Shown here: positions 46,137 through 59,266 of the stretch, piece by piece
How positions within the stretch are numbered: the stretch's first letter is position 1
How the letters are laid out: each line of letters opens with the position of its first letter
The notes under the pieces: model-generated
Databases searched by the model: none
Told to the model about the DNA's origin: nothing
Seen by the model: only the letters and a program-made list of their open reading frames with translations
Translations under genes and position numbers: made by a program
NCBI GenBank assembly: GCA_948567375.1
Contig: OX419760.1
Location: forward strand, 12,090,001 to 12,154,000
DNA from: Lunularia cruciata
Lineage: Eukaryota > Streptophyta > Marchantiopsida > Lunulariales > Lunulariaceae
Reading direction: 5' to 3'
Length of the DNA stretch: 64,000 nt

Positions 46137-47882
46137 ATAGTATTACTTAGCGAGAGTCATCGAAAGCTTAGGTATGACCTGTACATTGGATAGTCGACCG
46201 ATTTGGTCCCGCTTTACACGAGTCACTCATTTTGGGCTGTCATAAATGTTTGGCAATAAAACATCGAAGATTGTATATTAATCACTATATTTTCTACAAC
46301 GAAGCTGTTTACTTGTAAGTTATATCCAGCAATTTTGTGACTATCAGATGACTGTTAACGGAGTCGTATGTAGGATCTGGTATGAGGTAATATTCAAAGA
46401 AAGTAACGGGTAAGGGAACCTTAGTGTATAGAACGGCTCCCAAGGAAACTGGCTGACACTAGAGTCGCTGCTGCTCGATTCATATCAGGACGAGGAAGTG
46501 GGGAACATGAATGAAAAATGGGATATCCAAGTCATCACTGAAAATGACATAATCGTGTAGTATCCTGGGTTGGCACGCCGATTTGTTCTTAGCATTATGT
46601 ACGCATGCCGAGCCGTTGCATACTTGTTTCCCACTGCTGACTTTAAGAGCATTTCTTTTCTGGTAATTGACAGATTCGGTGCTGATAGCTGTAACGTTCC
46701 GTGTCGAGGTTTCCATGAGCTGAATGGATCTCCTGTGTGCCGTGTTTCAGTTTTAGGATCCATCTCCTTCTGGATGCTACAGGGCCCATTTTGTCTCCTG
46801 ATGTGACTTATTGAAAACTCACCATCCAGATAAACTAAATAAAGCAACTACCTTCACTTTGTAGAGCATCCACTGTGGAAATGTCGCTAGTCAGTAATGA
46901 CGTAGATGCTGTAAAGTCTGCAATTCTCACTTCCTGGTTAACTTACAAACAAAAGTTGCAAACATGATTTACACAATATTCGCGTGTTTACTGGCATTGT
47001 ATGGCGGAGGTGATTGGTGTTTTATTTCCAATGCTCTTTGGTAAACTCTAAGCTGGGCGTTGAATATTTCGCTACAAATTTGTCCGTGTAAATGACACAT
47101 GAATTGAGATGAGTAAAAAAGAAATCTTCAACCTTCCGCTATCATCCGAGACTGCCGTACTTGAGTTTGACGCAAAAGGCTGCAAATTCTAAAAAGGTGA
47201 GCGATATTACAGCTTGATTTCCGTAGAGAAAATCATAAGCTACATGTACCCTCTGTAATGGCGGCCCATTGCTTAGAAGAGTTCCCGCTTTCGTTCAAGG
47301 CAGCCGTCTGTTCACAAGCTTATGATATAGAATCCACCACTTGGATGATGCCAGGAACGCGAGAACTTCTCACAAGTCTCACTGCAAGGAAGCCACCTGA
47401 AACACGGTAAACACTCGAATAAGTTGAGGTGCCCAAGTCTCTGGTACTACACATCAAACAGGTTGTCTAGATAAAGTGGCTAGATCACTTTCTTACCTCT
47501 CGGCAGCAGAGCTAGTGACTGACAAATCAATATAGCAATGCATCAACTCCAACGTTGTCGCTCCTCAACGAAAGAACTCTCCAACCACGACAAGCATTGC
47601 CCTGCCTCCAGTGAAAATTGATATGCCGATCGGAACGAAACCCCTCGGAACTCTAATCCTTCCGCTTGGCCGTTGGAACTGTTTCAATTCACATGAAATA
47701 AATTGCTCCTGGACGATATTTCACATGGTTGATTCTCAAAGGCTACGAGTATTTTGTAGCTCGTTGACAACCCAAAGGTCATAAATAGATGTCCACAGCC
47801 CACTTCGCTATACACATCAGTAACAAGGGCAATGCGCCAATAATACCTTACTCACTCCTCGAGTGGTGAAGGACTACAGTAC
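46137..47882. other. Intergenic region between convergent genes
   Basis: It holds the presumed 3' UTRs of both neighbours; AATAAAA at 46255-46261 is a poly(A)-signal candidate. Open frames around 46480-46850 occur on both strands and show no family resemblance. Confidence 0.5.
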
Positions 47883-50800
47883 TTACGCTGAGGCACCTGG
47901 ACCTAGAGGGGAGAAAGAAAGCATGGCACGTGGAGCAAATATGGGCGACTGTGACCGGATAGCTGATCGGGGAACTCTGCTCTCAGGAGGTAACAATGGC
48001 TTGGGGAATAATTTCGGGTCAGCAGGTGGTTTAGGAGGGAGATTGTGCGAGTGCTGAACAGCCTCTTTGCTAATGACTGGTGGTTCTGCGATAGGGCCCC
48101 CATAAAATATAGAAGGTCCAGTGTATACAAGGTTTTCAGGTATAAGAGATGAGCTAGGCAGGCTAGGAGAACCATCGTGTGTCGAGGATACGCTTGTTTG
48201 TGAAGGAGAAAATCTCTGCGAGGGAGAAAACCTCCCGGGAGCATACTCAGAGGACACAGGGTCATCGGACAATGAAGAAGGTGATGCAGATGGCTCTGGC
48301 CATGCGCGTCGACTGTTTTGCGTGTAAACAGACGTACTACTTGTTCCGGTGTAATCCCCGCCATCACCTCTCCCGCGTGGTTTATGAGGATTGTATCTTT
48401 TTGATGACCTGTTGTCCCAGTACAATGCAGCTTGTTTTCCCTCCTTAACAGATAAAGTGACGTGATCTGGTAGGACCCTTCCTCTTGATGGATACTGATT
48501 AATGCGAGGAAGTGCTCCATCACTTTCACCGCTTGACGCTTCGTACCCATCACTAGAAGCAGCTGGTCCACTCCATGCTCGGGAGAAGTCGGCTGAAGAA
48601 TGGGACAGCGCGTTCGCGTGGTGTGGAGGCAAATGCGTCCTGACGTGTGAGGCACCCACCACCACGATTGGAGCACCTGCTTCTTCTGATGTTCTGTTAC
48701 TTGGAACGGACATCCGGATCCCAGAAGTGGAAGAAGAAGGTCCAAAGCGCCGTTCGGCTGGCAGAGGACTCAAGGTAGTAGAATCAGTCAGAGTGTGACT
48801 TGGACTACTACAGCTGCTTCTACTTCGGGGCCCAACGTCAGTCGGTTCAGAATGAATGCTTGAATCATCTCTAGTGGTACGGATTGGAGGGAGGTCAACC
48901 TTCACAGATCCCAAAGACGAATCATCCCTAATTCTCCTTTTACTGTTGAGGTAGTCTGTACTCATGCTACTTCTGCTGCTCATGTTGCTGCTTGATGTAT
49001 AGTCCCCTTCAGCAAGACCATAGTCCCGAGGCCCTAACGTACGCAAGATAGAAGAGTTCTCTCTGGCCTTAGCTGCGGCTTTTGTTGCATCATCTGCGTT
49101 GAGCTTTGCAAGCTTCCAAGCGCTGATTCTCACTGTACCTTTCTTCTGTTTACTTTCATGTCTACCAAGGGCATTTCCATTGTCGGGATCAATTGTTGAT
49201 GGAACTCGTCCGGGCCCCAAATGCGGAACAACTTCATCCTGCATTTGGTGTCAACCTTTACGTCAAGGGGGGTGAAGGTACACATGAAGAACTCATTTCA
49301 AACATATACCAGTTATCCACCTAAGTAGATATCTCCAGGATGCTGGCTAGATAGTTACTGAGAAGTGAAAGAGCTATATTGCACACTGATTTCGTACTTG
49401 ATGTTCGACAAACACTCTCGGTGGTGTACACCAAGCCCCTCGACTATATTGAAGTCCCAGTGAGCTGGAACCACTTAATCCTGTCGCGGTCGAACTCGAT
49501 GGCGATGTTGGGATGCTATGGGGATCGCCTTCAATAGATAGGCCCTGCGGATCGTTTTGTGCTCTCATAGCCACCACGTACTCGTAAGTTGTAATCCCCT
49601 GAAGGAAAGAATCAGAGACATAATCATCACAACTCGTTTAGTGTGATAAACTCCAACAAACTGGCAATAGGTAGATTGTCACACTTGTAGAAGCAGATTG
49701 AACTCGTAACATCAGAGAAGTCTGTTTCCAGATGTGTGTACCTTCCTGATCAGTATTAGGTGGAAAAAGAAGAGCTCCCCCAGAGGTATTGAGGCAAGAA
49801 GAGAAACCAGCGTACAGATAGCCTGCAGTTATACAAGGTCAGTAGCATGGAATCCTCTACCTTAAACATGCAGCAGATGATGGTAGCTCAGCGCTAATTC
49901 TTCGCGGCACACTTTCTAATCTTGGTTTCAGGAAGGTGAAACACCACAGAGCCCACGATAGCTTGAACATGGACCTGAAACATTTAAGCTGAAATAACAC
50001 GATCGACTGTGGTCTCAGGGTAAAATTCATGGTAAAATTCTACTGCTTGGCAGATGAGAATGTGCGTGCTAATAAAGTAGGCAAATGCGCCACAGCTCAG
50101 GAATTCTTCACTGACCAATGAAACCTGACAACACAACACAACACACAATAGTCCAATCTACAATCAACAACAATCTAAAAAGCTAGTAGAAAGGTGAAGT
50201 CAAAGTTACCACAACTGTGGCGAAGGGTGCTCGTGAAAACCCATTGCCAAGCTTGTCGGTTATCTCGCGTTCTATGCCCCTCCTGTCGACAAAACATCGC
50301 ACTAGAACGGCGATTCCGACGAACCATTCCAAAACGAGCTGCAGGAGGGTAAACAACGCAAAGTGAACTTTTATTATATCGTTGTGACCCATCTAACTTG
50401 CAGTTTTAGACGCTTTTAAGGTTCGTGTCAAATCCCGGTAAGATGCAGAGGGAAGGAGACTGGCACCACTTACCAGAAATAGGCTTGTGGCCATGAGGGC
50501 TACAAAAGTATTGTAATTTTTCCTCCCAACGCAGTTATTCAGCCACTGCATGAACAGGCAATGTATGAATTGGGGAATAATTCAGCCACTGCATGAATCG
50601 AGAACACACAGGTCACAAGCACTAAAGTGCAGCTACAGAAGAAATGGCTCCTTATATATGATGTTACGTACTCGGCAGTGATGATCGAAACCGTCGACAC
50701 ACTTGTCGCAACTCCTACAATGCTTACTAAATTTCCGAACCTGCACATAGTTACAAGCAAGCGTCAAAAAAACATGCATGAAATTGTATTCATGTGCGAC

Positions 50801-52678
50801 GGTCTGTAAAGCAAGGATTGCCGACGCATACTAACAGCGCTTGACAGAAAGCACTCGGACTCTAAAACTCGTCTGAGGCCAACCGCTCGCTCGCTTACCT
50901 CCGCGTTGCATAAAGTGCAAAATAGAACATCCTCCTCCGCCACGGGCTGTTGCAACTTGAAGTCATCTCTACAACTGTCATCTTTCACAACCCATCCACA
51001 GAACAAACAGCAGATTGCCGACAATGAGAAAGGGTTTCTTTTTTTTTGCCACCCTACTCGCGGCTGATCTCCATAAGGCGTCTTCCGGTCAAAATGACTA
51101 TCAGAGGGCATGACCGAGGAACTTCTGGACGGTGTTGACAATCCTGGAGACATAGGACGGACGGTTTCCGAAGGAGTCATGCCGACAGAAGCTTCGGAGA
51201 AAGATCCCTTCCCAGTGTGTTTCGACAAGGGTTGACTCGCGAACACGCCAGGGTCAGCTGGGTCGATCGCAGAAGAGCGGACATACAGAAGGAACACCCC
51301 GAAGGCCTGAGTAGAAAGACGATTTTATACTGGTAAGCACAGAGACTCAACCAACAAGAAGGAAGGAACTGATAGATCAACGATGTGCGATTCTCCTTAA
51401 CATACCAGGGGGGAATAGGCTGCAATAACAGCATACTGAAGAGCGTGATACCACAAGAACGGAGCCAAAAAGACGTAGAAAGCTACTGCCAAGAGGAAGA
51501 AAACCGTGATAGCCACCACCTGAAAATCCGGACATTCTAGTTAGATTATGGATATTCAATCAGTTGATAGCAGAAAACTTTAGCACCATACAGAAGGCCC
51601 GAAGGCCTGACGGTTAAGTTCAACTGTCAGCTCTTATCTCTCCCGAGAAGGAAGGGAGGTCCCTCATCCCTTCAATGCGCAGTGGGACTTGGAAACAGGT
51701 AGTGCGACAGAAGCGCGCAGTTACCTTGGTGGAAATTAGACTTTTCATCCAGCAAGCCCATACTAGCAGGTCCCTTGCTGACCTTCCAGAATTGAGAATG
51801 AAGATCTGTCCTCTCGCTCGCAACAATGACAATGTGAGATGTACAACCTAACGTAGGAGGATGAACAAGAAGAGCCAATCACCCGTTTTAAACGAGGGGT
51901 CTCTGAACTCACTATACCATCAGGCACACGAGCAGTGCTGCTCACGTCACTATCGAGTCACGTAGAACAACAATCTTAACGCCCCAGGCGTGAAACCTCA
52001 AGGTGGTAACAATGTGAGGTCTTGAGAATGTCTACGCCTCGAAGTCAAAATTATGGCGGTATACATAATGCGTTCCATAAGAAGACCTTGTGATGACAAT
52101 GCGAACACACTCGACCACGACCGCAATTGAGCATTAGAAGGAAAGAGCCACAAGTAAACTGGTTCAAGATACGAGGGCCTGCGGCGGAAGTCGTGTCCTA
52201 AATTACCACTTCGCCTCTACGACCAGGGGTCAAGAGCCCTTGAAGAATTTCTGGCAGGACTATACTCGGTACTAACTCAGACCCCCAAGTCATAGGCATC
52301 TGACAGGCAAAGGTTCTCGGAAAAACCTCAGACACACATGATCAAGACAAAGCAGGATAATACTACACGTTACGAGGTAAAACCCATCCTAAATCTGGAA
52401 AGCACGGCTTCCATTTGAGCTCGTGTGGAAATTCTGATGTTTTCACATCGAGCTCTACATTTGTGGGCGACTTTGGCCTCCCGGGGACTCGTACGACTAC
52501 TCTTGACTAGCGTGTGATACTGGTATCAAAATGCAATTACTATGAAGAAAGCGCACACAAGTCTGTTCAGTTAAAAAGCCGCAAGAAAATCTCAGAGCAT
52601 GCATCCAAGAGATATCTTTAACGCACGGATGCACACTAGGAAATATCGTGGTCTGGAAAAGTAATGCCTGAGCAAATA

Positions 52679-52719
<41 letters not shown>

Positions 52720-53140
52720 GTATCACGGCGAGAGTGTACGCTGAGAGCGACAGTGAAGATTAACGACGGATCACGTGACTCTCACTCGAGGTAATCCGTC
52801 TCCGAATGATTGCTAGCATCGGAGTGAACATAAGGCCTGGAGTTTTAATGGTACAGGCTAGAAAACCCAAACGTGAATTTGTGGTAGCCATCGAAAGCAA
52901 TACAAACATTAGCTAAGATCGCCCTTGCTACATGGAGTTAAAATGAGGTTTTTACAAGTAGTTGAAGACGAGCATCAATCTCGCCTGAAGATGGACAGAA
53001 GCTTGTAATAATACAAATACCAGAGGACCTGATCACTTTGCGCTCTTCAATCTGCTTCTAAACAGTGATCGCTGGAGCCATTGCACTATACAAACCTGGA
53101 AGGTGTGAGCCGGAAGCTGCCAACCATGGCGCCGCACCAT
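47883..53140 (-). CDS. PAT: Plant DHHC-type protein S-acyltransferase (palmitoyltransferase)
   Basis: Nine coding exons on the minus strand: 53096-53140, 51406-51519, 50899-51306, 50672-50740, 50474-50545, 50210-50338, 49742-49822, 49398-49598 and 47883-49238. All are multiples of three with GT-AG borders, giving 824 residues. The start [15 protein letters not shown] is typical of plant enzymes of this type and is the first in-frame ATG. Then come two membrane segments ([31 protein letters not shown]), the DPADPG motif, and the zinc-binding CRD from CTLCNAE to [20 protein letters not shown] with the catalytic DHHC Cys. Two more membrane segments and [10 protein letters not shown] (TTxE motif) follow. 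The 451-residue last exon starts with a conserved [16 protein letters not shown] and is otherwise Ser/Pro-rich and probably disordered. Such enzymes palmitoylate cytosolic Cys residues at membranes. The first intron is 1.6 kb and holds a G-run. Confidence 0.92.
52683..52718. repeat. (G)36 homopolymer in the first intron of the acyltransferase gene
   Basis: Thirty-six uninterrupted G on the plus strand (C on the transcript). Bases on both sides are ordinary intron sequence. Confidence 0.95.
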
Positions 53141-54445
53141 TTCCACGGCGTGCTGAGGGTGCACGCCTGTGCTGCACCGCCTGCATTCGTAGATCCTGCG
53201 AGCTTCTCCTCTCACCGAACCTCAGGACAGGAAAAATCCCCGACCCCTGAGGGAACAACCATCCCTTCCACGTACTCACAAAGTACAACTTCCTCCCTCC
53301 TGTTCCCTGCTATCGTTCTATTCCCTGATAAAACCACCATCGCACACCCGCCATTGCGCCTTTCCACCCCATTTACCAATCCCTGAGGTCATAGACATTT
53401 TTTCTTCATTTCTTTCCTTCGAGGCAACTGCCAGACAATTCCGTTTCAATCCCCTCCATTCATTTTCAATATTCTTCAAAACTCGTCTCCAACATCCTCA
53501 TCTTCGGCCTCTGCTCCTCTCCCGTTCCCCGCCTCCGCAATTTTGCATTTACAAGTTCGTCCTCCCAACTCCACTCCATCCCATCCTCCTCAAACAAAAT
53601 ATCCACAACACCAACCACTCACAACTTGCACTTTACCGGGCTCATACCCACGTACTACCATCTCATCAATGCCTCGTGACTATCTCAACAAAACGAGAAA
53701 CGAACGAGTGATGAATACGAGGAAGATTGGCAAAAAGAGTAAGCGCCAGGCTTGGCTGGCAAGCAAAATACCTTGGATGCCCAGGGAATGAAGGGGTGAG
53801 TGGGAGAAGAACTGCTGCAGTGTCGACGAGGGAGAGGATATGGAGAGAAGAGTAGAGGAACAGGAGAGAAATAGCACAAGCAGAGAGACAGACACCAGGG
53901 CAGATAAGACAGAAGAAGGAGAAGGAAGGAACAAAGGCAGCGCTCGCTTTTGTCACGAGGAAAAGAGGAACTGCAGCAGCAGCGAAGGGAAGCGCTCGAG
54001 GGTAACATTCACGACCAGTAACAATGACGAGCGCGGAACGGTAATTTCCCCAATTTCAGCACGCGATTCCCAGGACGAAATTGTTTTAACGGCCATGCAA
54101 CGCACGCAAGTCAAAGGCTCGGCCGGCCAGTTGTCCACACTCTCAGAGGCCAGTTATTGTCCCCCGTCAAGTCAGTAAGTACGCTGCTAAAACGTAGCAT
54201 CCTCCTCCCCACAAGAGGCGGTAGTGTAGTTCCATAATGCAGTAGATGCTTCCCGCGGACTCACTGGATCCGATTTTGCCTTTCCTGATCCGTCGGTTAC
54301 ACGGACTGCATCTTTAACTTTTGGTCGTGTCCGGATTTGGCTCCCTTTGCTTTTCGGACTTCCGGACCAAACCCCACACCCTTTGCCACGGCTGGACTTC
54401 CAACTCCCACATCCAAATTTACATTACATTTTGACCAGCGAATAG
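53141..54445. other. 5' flank of the acyltransferase gene
   Basis: The minus strand holds the presumed 5' UTR and promoter. An out-of-frame ATG lies at about 53187 upstream of the start. From 53400 to 53700 the plus strand is pyrimidine-rich, and from 53690 to 54000 purine-rich. No convincing gene was found. Confidence 0.45.
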
Positions 54446-55139
54446 TCAGACTGTACAGTACCCAAATTTGGCATTTCGAGGTAACGGTACCCAAGTTAGC
54501 CAAAAGAATTAGAGGAACCTCGGATGCTACGTGGACCAAATACAAACCAGTTTATTACAGTTGGCAGCAGAAGAGGCGGGTGGTGGCAAGCGATGTTCTT
54601 GTGTCTCAATTATTGGCACCGCGCAACAATGGATAATCTACGTAGTCAAGCCGACGCGAGGGATTGCGACCTGGGTTCAGAGGACTCGGGTTGGGTTCGG
54701 GAGTTGGGGATTTCTGGTGGGATCAGTATAGTCGGTTGGAGTCGAGGATTTCGGGTTTAGATCAACCGACTCGGGTTTTGATAAAAGTGGGGTACTGAGT
54801 TTTAGTAAATTATCATTAATTGAATTAGCGGCATTTTATAAACTGTAATTATTCTTCGTCCCTAGAGTAACAAATTGTTGAAAAGCAGCTTTTTCTAAAC
54901 TATGAGATTTCAAATATCTGAATGATGGACTCAAAAACAGGTTCAATTTCCAGATCAATCGTGAACTGTGGTGCTTTCTTTTGAAAACCCACCCCATCCG
55001 CTACTATGCGCAATTAGAAGAGCAATCTTATGTGTTCGTAAAAGTAGTTGCCACATATGACTGAATCTGCCACGTCAAGAGGTACAGTCAAACTTGGGTA
55101 CCGTTAACTGGAAGTGCCAAATTAAGAGTACTGTTATAT
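54446..55139. repeat. Imperfect inverted repeat, arms of about 50 bases
   Basis: The left arm (54446-54497) includes AATTTGGCATTTCGAGGTAA and ACGGTACCCAAGTT. The right arm (55089-55139) is its approximate reverse complement (AACTTGGGTACCGTTAACTG and CCAAATTAAGAGTACTGTT). The spacer is about 590 bases. This could be a small non-autonomous DNA transposon or foldback element; target duplications were not found. Confidence 0.5.
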
Positions 55140-57263
55140 CCTTCTCTGACATTTTGACTGGATGACACCGCTTTCTTTAGATCTCACAGTCCGTATGCCG
55201 ATGCGACCACCGCACAAAATTACCGTATACTACGTGTAGTTTCCCTTAGGAGACGTTCCTACGTGTAAAAGTCTATCTGCTCGTCCGGGGTGGAATAATT
55301 AGGGAGCTCTAGGGACTATAGATGTCGTCATCCTTTCGCGAAAAGAGGAATTTTGCATCCAGTGTGTTGGGTTCTAAATGGAGATATAGATGAGGTCAGG
55401 CCTTGTACTCAGAAATTCTTCAGAGCCCGCTAGATTTACTCTTTCTTCGCATAGGAGGAAAGTCAAAGTGGATTGCTCAACAGAGTCTAAAACCTGATGT
55501 AGAGGAACAAGACTAAGCAAGACGTTTTTATAAAAGCTAAGCTTAGAGAATCTTCACGATCACCACAGTGAGGTCTTGCTTGTGAAGGTTTGGGGTATCT
55601 TAGGAATTATCATACATGAAAAGAACTACCACTTTCTGAATGGAATGCAATTTACATGAATTTCACGTATATCTTTGACTAACATATGTATATGAAGTAC
55701 AAGACGTAAGATGTAAAATCCGAGGTGAAATGCAATTGGTGGGATACTGGAGGTGGTGAGGTGGACCACAAGGCAATGAGTTTTATAGGGGCTGGATTGG
55801 CCTGGACTCAGCCGTATGTTATTCACAATGAAAGAGTATTGATAAAGTTTGAAGGAACAAGCTGAAATTTCATTTAAATGAAATAGCATGCATGATTCAT
55901 GTAAAGCATAATGTTCTGGTTAGAAGATTGTTCTCTATTATCAGATATTCTACCATTACTCTAATAAGTTATTGATGGGATGAGGGTACCCCAAATCCAT
56001 TTTACTTCTATAACCATTTGAGTAATAATACCTATCCCAGAATGAGCACTGAAGCATCGCCTGGTTCAAGAGCGCGAAGATCGTGTTCGAGTTTTTAAGG
56101 TAGAACATACCTTGCTTATCATTCTACGAATCAACTTGGAGTCTCTCTCTCGCATTCTGCTAAAAGGAGAAGCGCTTTGCTAGCAGACTGCTAAGAAGAG
56201 TTTGAAGAACACACCAATACAAGATCTGATCTTGTTCGTGATCTTGTTCGTGTAATCCACCTTTAGACGAAGTATAAGCAAACAAATTATTAATTAATCA
56301 ACGGCTAATTTTACATTGAATAGATATTTTAGACACGTTTATAAAATATTTAAGTTAAACAACATATTCAGTTGTTGGTTTCGAGCAGCCACAGTATACT
56401 TCTTATTACATTGAGTAGTAATCAGGAACAGTGATGTTGTACACATTGTCAAATTACTCGCTCACAGGAGAACAGTTGCAGCAGGAATGCAGCAAGACGC
56501 ACACTTATCTTATCTGATTTTAAATTTGGTATACCATCTGTTTAATGTGATAGTGTAATGGTCCATGATATTATGACGCATTTCTTTTGGAAGAGGTAGA
56601 ATGGAGAAACTGGACTTCACTTATTCGTTGTCATGGGGAAGAGTTTTGCATGCTTCCATCAATCTGGAGACCTGACGACATTGCACCGTTGAAACATGAA
56701 TAGAAGACGGAAGATTATGCTCCACCCGCAACTTCTGAAAATCTGATACTTAACGTGGTGGAAACAGGACATGAATTCTGTGGATCCGATTCTTATTTGT
56801 AAATTCGCACGTGTGAAATAATATTCATGCACTTCTCTCATGCGACAAGAAATCAGTATCAGACTATATTACGTTTTGTTTCAGCGCAAGATAGCACCCT
56901 ATTCATCACACCCTATTACGAGGTGTGGTAAACAAGGGAAAAGAACAATTAGAGCTGATCAGCTTGTAGATTCGTATAGTAGAGCCTCCGTATGAATCAG
57001 TCTGTCCATTGGTTCGTGTAGACCCATTCAATGGGAACAGAGAACCACTGTACTGTACCGTTGGTTTGGTCGCCAGCATGCAGATGGCCTGTATTCACCT
57101 ACCTACCTCTAGGTTAGGGGTAGGTAGACACTCTTTACGGCTCTGCCTTAACATAAAAATGGAGAGTACTGCTGTAGTTAGTTGTAGCTACTTCTAGCTA
57201 GTTAAGACGACTGAGGTCATGTACCGTTTACTAGTACTCACAAACGATCCGTTTCTACACAGG

Positions 57264-57320
57264 CGTCCTTTCTCCTGGGGGATGCTATGCCCACGTCCTT
57301 TCTCCTGGGGGATGCTATGC
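57264..57320. repeat. 27-bp perfect direct repeat, two copies
   Basis: CGTCCTTTCTCCTGGGGGAT followed by GCTATGC occurs at 57264-57290 and 57294-57320, separated by CCA. This is a recent 30-base duplication. Confidence 0.95.
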
Positions 57321-58731
57321 TTCTCTATTATCTCTATTTTCTGGGAACATGAAAACGTAATCACATCGTAGATCTCCTCCAGTAGTTCAGGATATCATGA
57401 ATTGACGATTACTTTGTATGTCGTCTGCTTTTCCTCATGTGAAGTTCGTATCGTTTTGCACTTCATCGAAAGGAGGTTTTACCTGTTAGAGCTTTTTGTT
57501 AGAGATATTTACTGACACTCGTGAACTCTTGAGACATTGATGGGCTCATCTTACAGAAGGTTTTCCTTGAACCACAACTCTGCGTTCCATCCCAGCATGT
57601 CGTTGATTTTGTCTCCTCGAGCATACTGATGCTTTACGAGACATCTACTTTAATTATTCGATGTCGGTTGGTTTTGCTTCACAGTTATTGGCATCTACTC
57701 CACGTAGATGAACGATCTCTTGTTGGCGTTATTAGGGTTTACTCACATCCACAAGTCGATCTCTACTGTAGTGAGGAATAGAACGATTCCTCCCTGAATA
57801 CACGCCCTGAGTAAAACACACCATAAACGTAACGGCCTGACTTCGTGTTGCCGTATCTGCATCAGATCGGTAACTCAGACGCGTATCAACTTCTCCCATG
57901 ACTCACGCTAAGTTGATCCGCTACAAATGCTAAGTTTGAGTCCGATGAATCCGATGCATCAACATCCAACATTCCATCAGGGTCCTTTGGATCGGTTAAT
58001 TTGAAGACCAAGAATCACGAATGACGATTTCTGGACATAGCTTTCGTCATTCTTTGGTTCTTCTTAGCATTACCTGAGTGAACGTAATATGTCATGATTG
58101 ATATGCGTAGTGGATGACGTATATGTGTGTTGGAGAAAAGTCTCTCGGGCAAGACATAAGATGATGTGTAGGTTTGCCAACAACCTACACTCGAGAACAA
58201 TCAGACAAGTCCATTAAATCATTTGAAATGATGAGTTGTTCGATGTGAAAAATCTGTCCACCATGAAGCACATGATGCGGATTCATATCATTTTCTGGAT
58301 GAAAAGGTGACATTTTCATGATAGACTACTTGACATATTTGTGGATCCTAGGCACATTTGCCTTGAAGAAATTATTTTCCTTGTTCAAAAGTATTAAGCT
58401 ACTTGTGGAACAGGAATCATATTTATATGATTGATTTATTGTAAGGCAACCTGGTTGAATTTCGGAAACGTTGGGTAGAACTGCAGTATTTTACTTTGAA
58501 ACATTGTTTCCATCTATGAGCAGGTGGTATATGGAAAGTTGAGAGTTACTACGGAATTCGTAAAGGTGGTGGTGAACCTTCTAAGAACTGAGTCATTGGC
58601 ATGAGAAGGCGGGAGCAATAGAGACCATTGCCTCTAGAGGAAAGGAAGACCACTACACACTAAGGTTGTCCTCCGATGCCTTTGTCCCTTTGGCAATAGA
58701 GATTTTTGGGCGCCTTCATCACCACTTTGAT

Positions 58732-58911
58732 TGTCTCCTCAAGGATGTAACTTGAAGTTCATTTTGGCGGAGAGAGGTATTGTCGGTCTCTCTAGTCATG
58801 TTCACATCATATTACCAAACTCATGTGTCTCTTCAAGGATGAAGCTCAAAATCATTGCAGTGGAGAGAGAGACATTGCTGATCGTTCTAGCCATGTTCAC
58901 ATCATATTACT
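58732..58911. repeat. 94-bp imperfect tandem duplication
   Basis: Two units start TGTCTC(C/T)TCAAGGATG at 58732 and TGTCTCTTCAAGGATG at 58826. Both end CATGTTCACATCATATTAC. Differences between them are about one in six. Confidence 0.8.
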
Positions 58912-59226
58912 TACAGTGCGTATCAATCATATTGCAACACGCTCAGGCTTTGGATGTTCACCGATTATTGAAAGCTGATGAGCACACCCAACACAACTAG
59001 GATACTCCTCCCTTGACCAGGTATACCATTGGAGGATCTCTACCATACTGCTTATGAGATACTATACTCCTTTACTTTCATTGGTGCTTGTTGTTACACT
59101 CTTTTTTCCTTATGGAAGTTTGAATTTGATTCTTGTTTGTTTTTTTTCAAGACCTCTTAGGATAGTCGTGCGTTGTGTTCCTTTTTCCTTTCGCATTTAT
59201 GTGTGCTTTGTATTCCTTTATTATTT

Positions 59227-59227
59227 A

Positions 59228-59264
<37 letters not shown>
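59227..59264. repeat. (AT)n microsatellite
   Basis: An almost perfect TA dinucleotide run of about 38 bases. Open frames drawn across it are artefacts. Confidence 0.9.

Positions 59265-59266
<2 letters not shown>

Noticed and set aside
46570..46806. 78-residue plus-strand frame 3' of the glycosyltransferase
   Set aside because: It overlaps equally long minus-strand frames, has no domain, and lies in the presumed 3' region of convergent genes.
47903..48745. A 280-residue minus-strand frame within the last acyltransferase exon
   Set aside because: It overlaps the real 451-residue exon in another frame and has no recognisable domain.
54337..54636. 99-residue plus-strand frame upstream of the acyltransferase
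   Set aside because: It runs through the left arm of the inverted repeat and has no family resemblance.
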